Below are positions 63,193-64,000 of a stretch of 64,000 nucleotides of DNA, piece after piece; position 1 is the stretch's first letter, and every line of letters begins with the position of its first letter. Below the pieces are notes generated by a model. That model had not been told where the DNA came from. It saw only the letters and a program-made list of their open reading frames with translations, and ran no database searches. The position numbers and the translations under genes were made by a program. Origin of the DNA: Pseudomonas akapageensis (GTDB taxonomy: Bacteria; Pseudomonadota; Gammaproteobacteria; Pseudomonadales; Pseudomonadaceae); assembly GCF_011355085.1 (NCBI RefSeq), contig NZ_VXCP01000008.1:1-64000 (forward strand). The letters run 5' to 3'.

Positions 63193-64000
63193 TCAGATCG
63201 ACAACTGCAACACACCATCCTGGGCAATGGACTCACCCGGACGACGCTTGTTTACCGCCAACTCACCGATCCTGATCAGGCGGGTGCGGGTGACATTACG
63301 GCTCAACCCCAACAGATTGGCGGTGTGCACCTGGTTGTAATGGCTGAAGCGATAGGCCGCACGCAACAGCGCATCCTCGACCTTCTCGTGCAAGGCACCG
63401 GCATGCTCTTCGAACAGTTTTTCGAAGGCGCGATCAAGCAGGGCCTGTGCCGAGCAGTCGGTTTCAGCCACTTCGTCCTGGCGCTCGATGCGCAAGTTCG
63501 ACAGGCGCAAGTCTTCGCACTGAATCACCCCGATGCGGCAGATCAGCAGGGTGTGGTGGATGACGTTTTCCAGCTCGCGGATATTGCCCGGCCAGCTGTA
63601 CGCCTTGAGTTTGGCCTCGGCCTGCGGGCTGAGGGTCACGGTGCCATGACCCAGGCGCTGGCTGTAGGCATCGATGAAGTGCCGAGTCAGTGGCAGGATG
63701 TCGCCGGGACGCTCGCGCAGGGGGTTCAGTTCCAGGCTGACCACGCCGAGGCGGTAGTAGAGGTCTTCGCGAAAATGCCCGGCATTGATGGCTTTCTCCA
63801 GCTGCACGTTGGTGGCCGCCAGCACCCGGACATCGATGGGGATGCTCTTGCGTGACCCCAGGCGAACCACTTCGCGCTCTTGCAGTACCCGCAACAGCTT
63901 GACCTGGATCGGCATCGGCAGGTCGCCGATCTCATCCAGAAACAAGGTCCCGCCATTGGCTTCTTCGAACCAGCCGGCCTTGGCGCTCAAGGCACCGGTG
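63193..64000 (-). CDS. sfnR: Sigma-54 activator SfnR-like, truncated by the window edge
   Basis: About 269 C-terminal residues are visible and the gene runs off the right edge. The AAA+ core shows the end of the GAFTGA loop region ([28 protein letters not shown]), the R-finger region ([28 protein letters not shown]) and [14 protein letters not shown]. The Fis-type DNA-binding helix lies in [27 protein letters not shown]. It is convergent with the metQ end and faces two sigma-54 promoters, the reason for the SfnR call. N-terminal sensory domain, if any, lies outside. Confidence 0.88.
   Translation of the reverse strand, partial: TGALSAKAGWFEEANGGTLFLDEIGDLPMPIQVKLLRVLQEREVVRLGSRKSIPIDVRVLAATNVQLEKAINAGHFREDLYYRLGVVSLELNPLRERPGDILPLTRHFIDAYSQRLGHGTVTLSPQAEAKLKAYSWPGNIRELENVIHHTLLICRIGVIQCEDLRLSNLRIERQDEVAETDCSAQALLDRAFEKLFEEHAGALHEKVEDALLRAAYRFSHYNQVHTANLLGLSRNVTRTRLIRIGELAVNKRRPGESIAQDGVLQLSI

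Noticed and set aside
1..64000. CRISPR array, tRNA, rRNA, integrase or IS element
   Set aside because: No regularly spaced direct repeats, cloverleaf-like segments, or transposase/integrase motifs were found; the only repeats are palindromic and intergenic or the coding hexamer.

Overview
The window reads as chromosomal DNA of a Pseudomonas species of the fluorescens/putida type. The evidence is dense GC-rich coding, Pseudomonas-style REP palindromes, a DUF1652 gene, a MuxABC-OpmB pump, an HmtA-type metal ATPase and an Sfn sulfur regulon. No rRNA, tRNA, CRISPR array, transposase or integrase gene was found. This was read by eye, without database searches, so family names rest on motifs and context.

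Layout. 1-10.4 kb: an arginine-transaminase catabolic operon (enoyl-CoA hydratase, acyl-CoA dehydrogenase, NDP-forming acyl-CoA synthetase, 2-ketoarginine decarboxylase, exported broad-specificity racemase, arginine aminotransferase, aldehyde dehydrogenase), with a convergent Rrf2 regulator at its end. 10.7-16.5 kb: a peptide-type ABC importer (Tat-exported binding protein, two permeases, fused double ATPase) plus a flavodoxin-fold quinone reductase. 16.5-30.4 kb: an incomplete type VI secretion island with vgrG, a chimeric GH19-tipped effector, two AT-rich exported immunity candidates, a two-helix membrane protein, a TssM-like protein with a worn P-loop, and a frameshifted tssF. 30.7-33.7 kb: a serine/threonine transporter, two small proteins of unknown function and thiol peroxidase. 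33.9-42.9 kb: muxABC-opmB. 43-45.1 kb: an MHYT-GGDEF-EAL c-di-GMP enzyme. 45.2-47.5 kb: valine-type acyl-CoA dehydrogenase and 3-hydroxyisobutyryl-CoA hydrolase. 47.7-50.9 kb: an EamA exporter divergent from an XRE-cupin regulator, an isochorismatase-family hydrolase and a GlxA-type AraC regulator. 51-56.9 kb: an HmtA-like metal ATPase co-transcribed with three SPFH (HflK/HflC-like) proteins behind a Zur-like box. 57.2-64 kb: a sulfur-scavenging regulon (flavin monooxygenase, FAD protein, SfnB, MetI and MetQ) facing the truncated sigma-54 activator SfnR.

Most notable. (1) The two sulfur transcription units each carry a canonical -24/-12 sigma-54 promoter with the same palindrome, ACTGTT-N8-AACAG, about 95 bp upstream; this is a strong candidate for the SfnR activator site. 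(2) The T6SS effector changes base composition abruptly near 21.79 kb, where a GH19 lysozyme-like tip begins, and two candidate immunity genes of the same AT-rich character follow. (3) A metal P-type ATPase is coupled to three SPFH proteins, with His-rich tails on two of the four products. (4) Arginine transamination is linked to a CoA-dependent set of genes, with no guanidinobutyrase in the window. (5) A duplicated palindromic operator lies between the EamA exporter and its XRE-cupin regulator.
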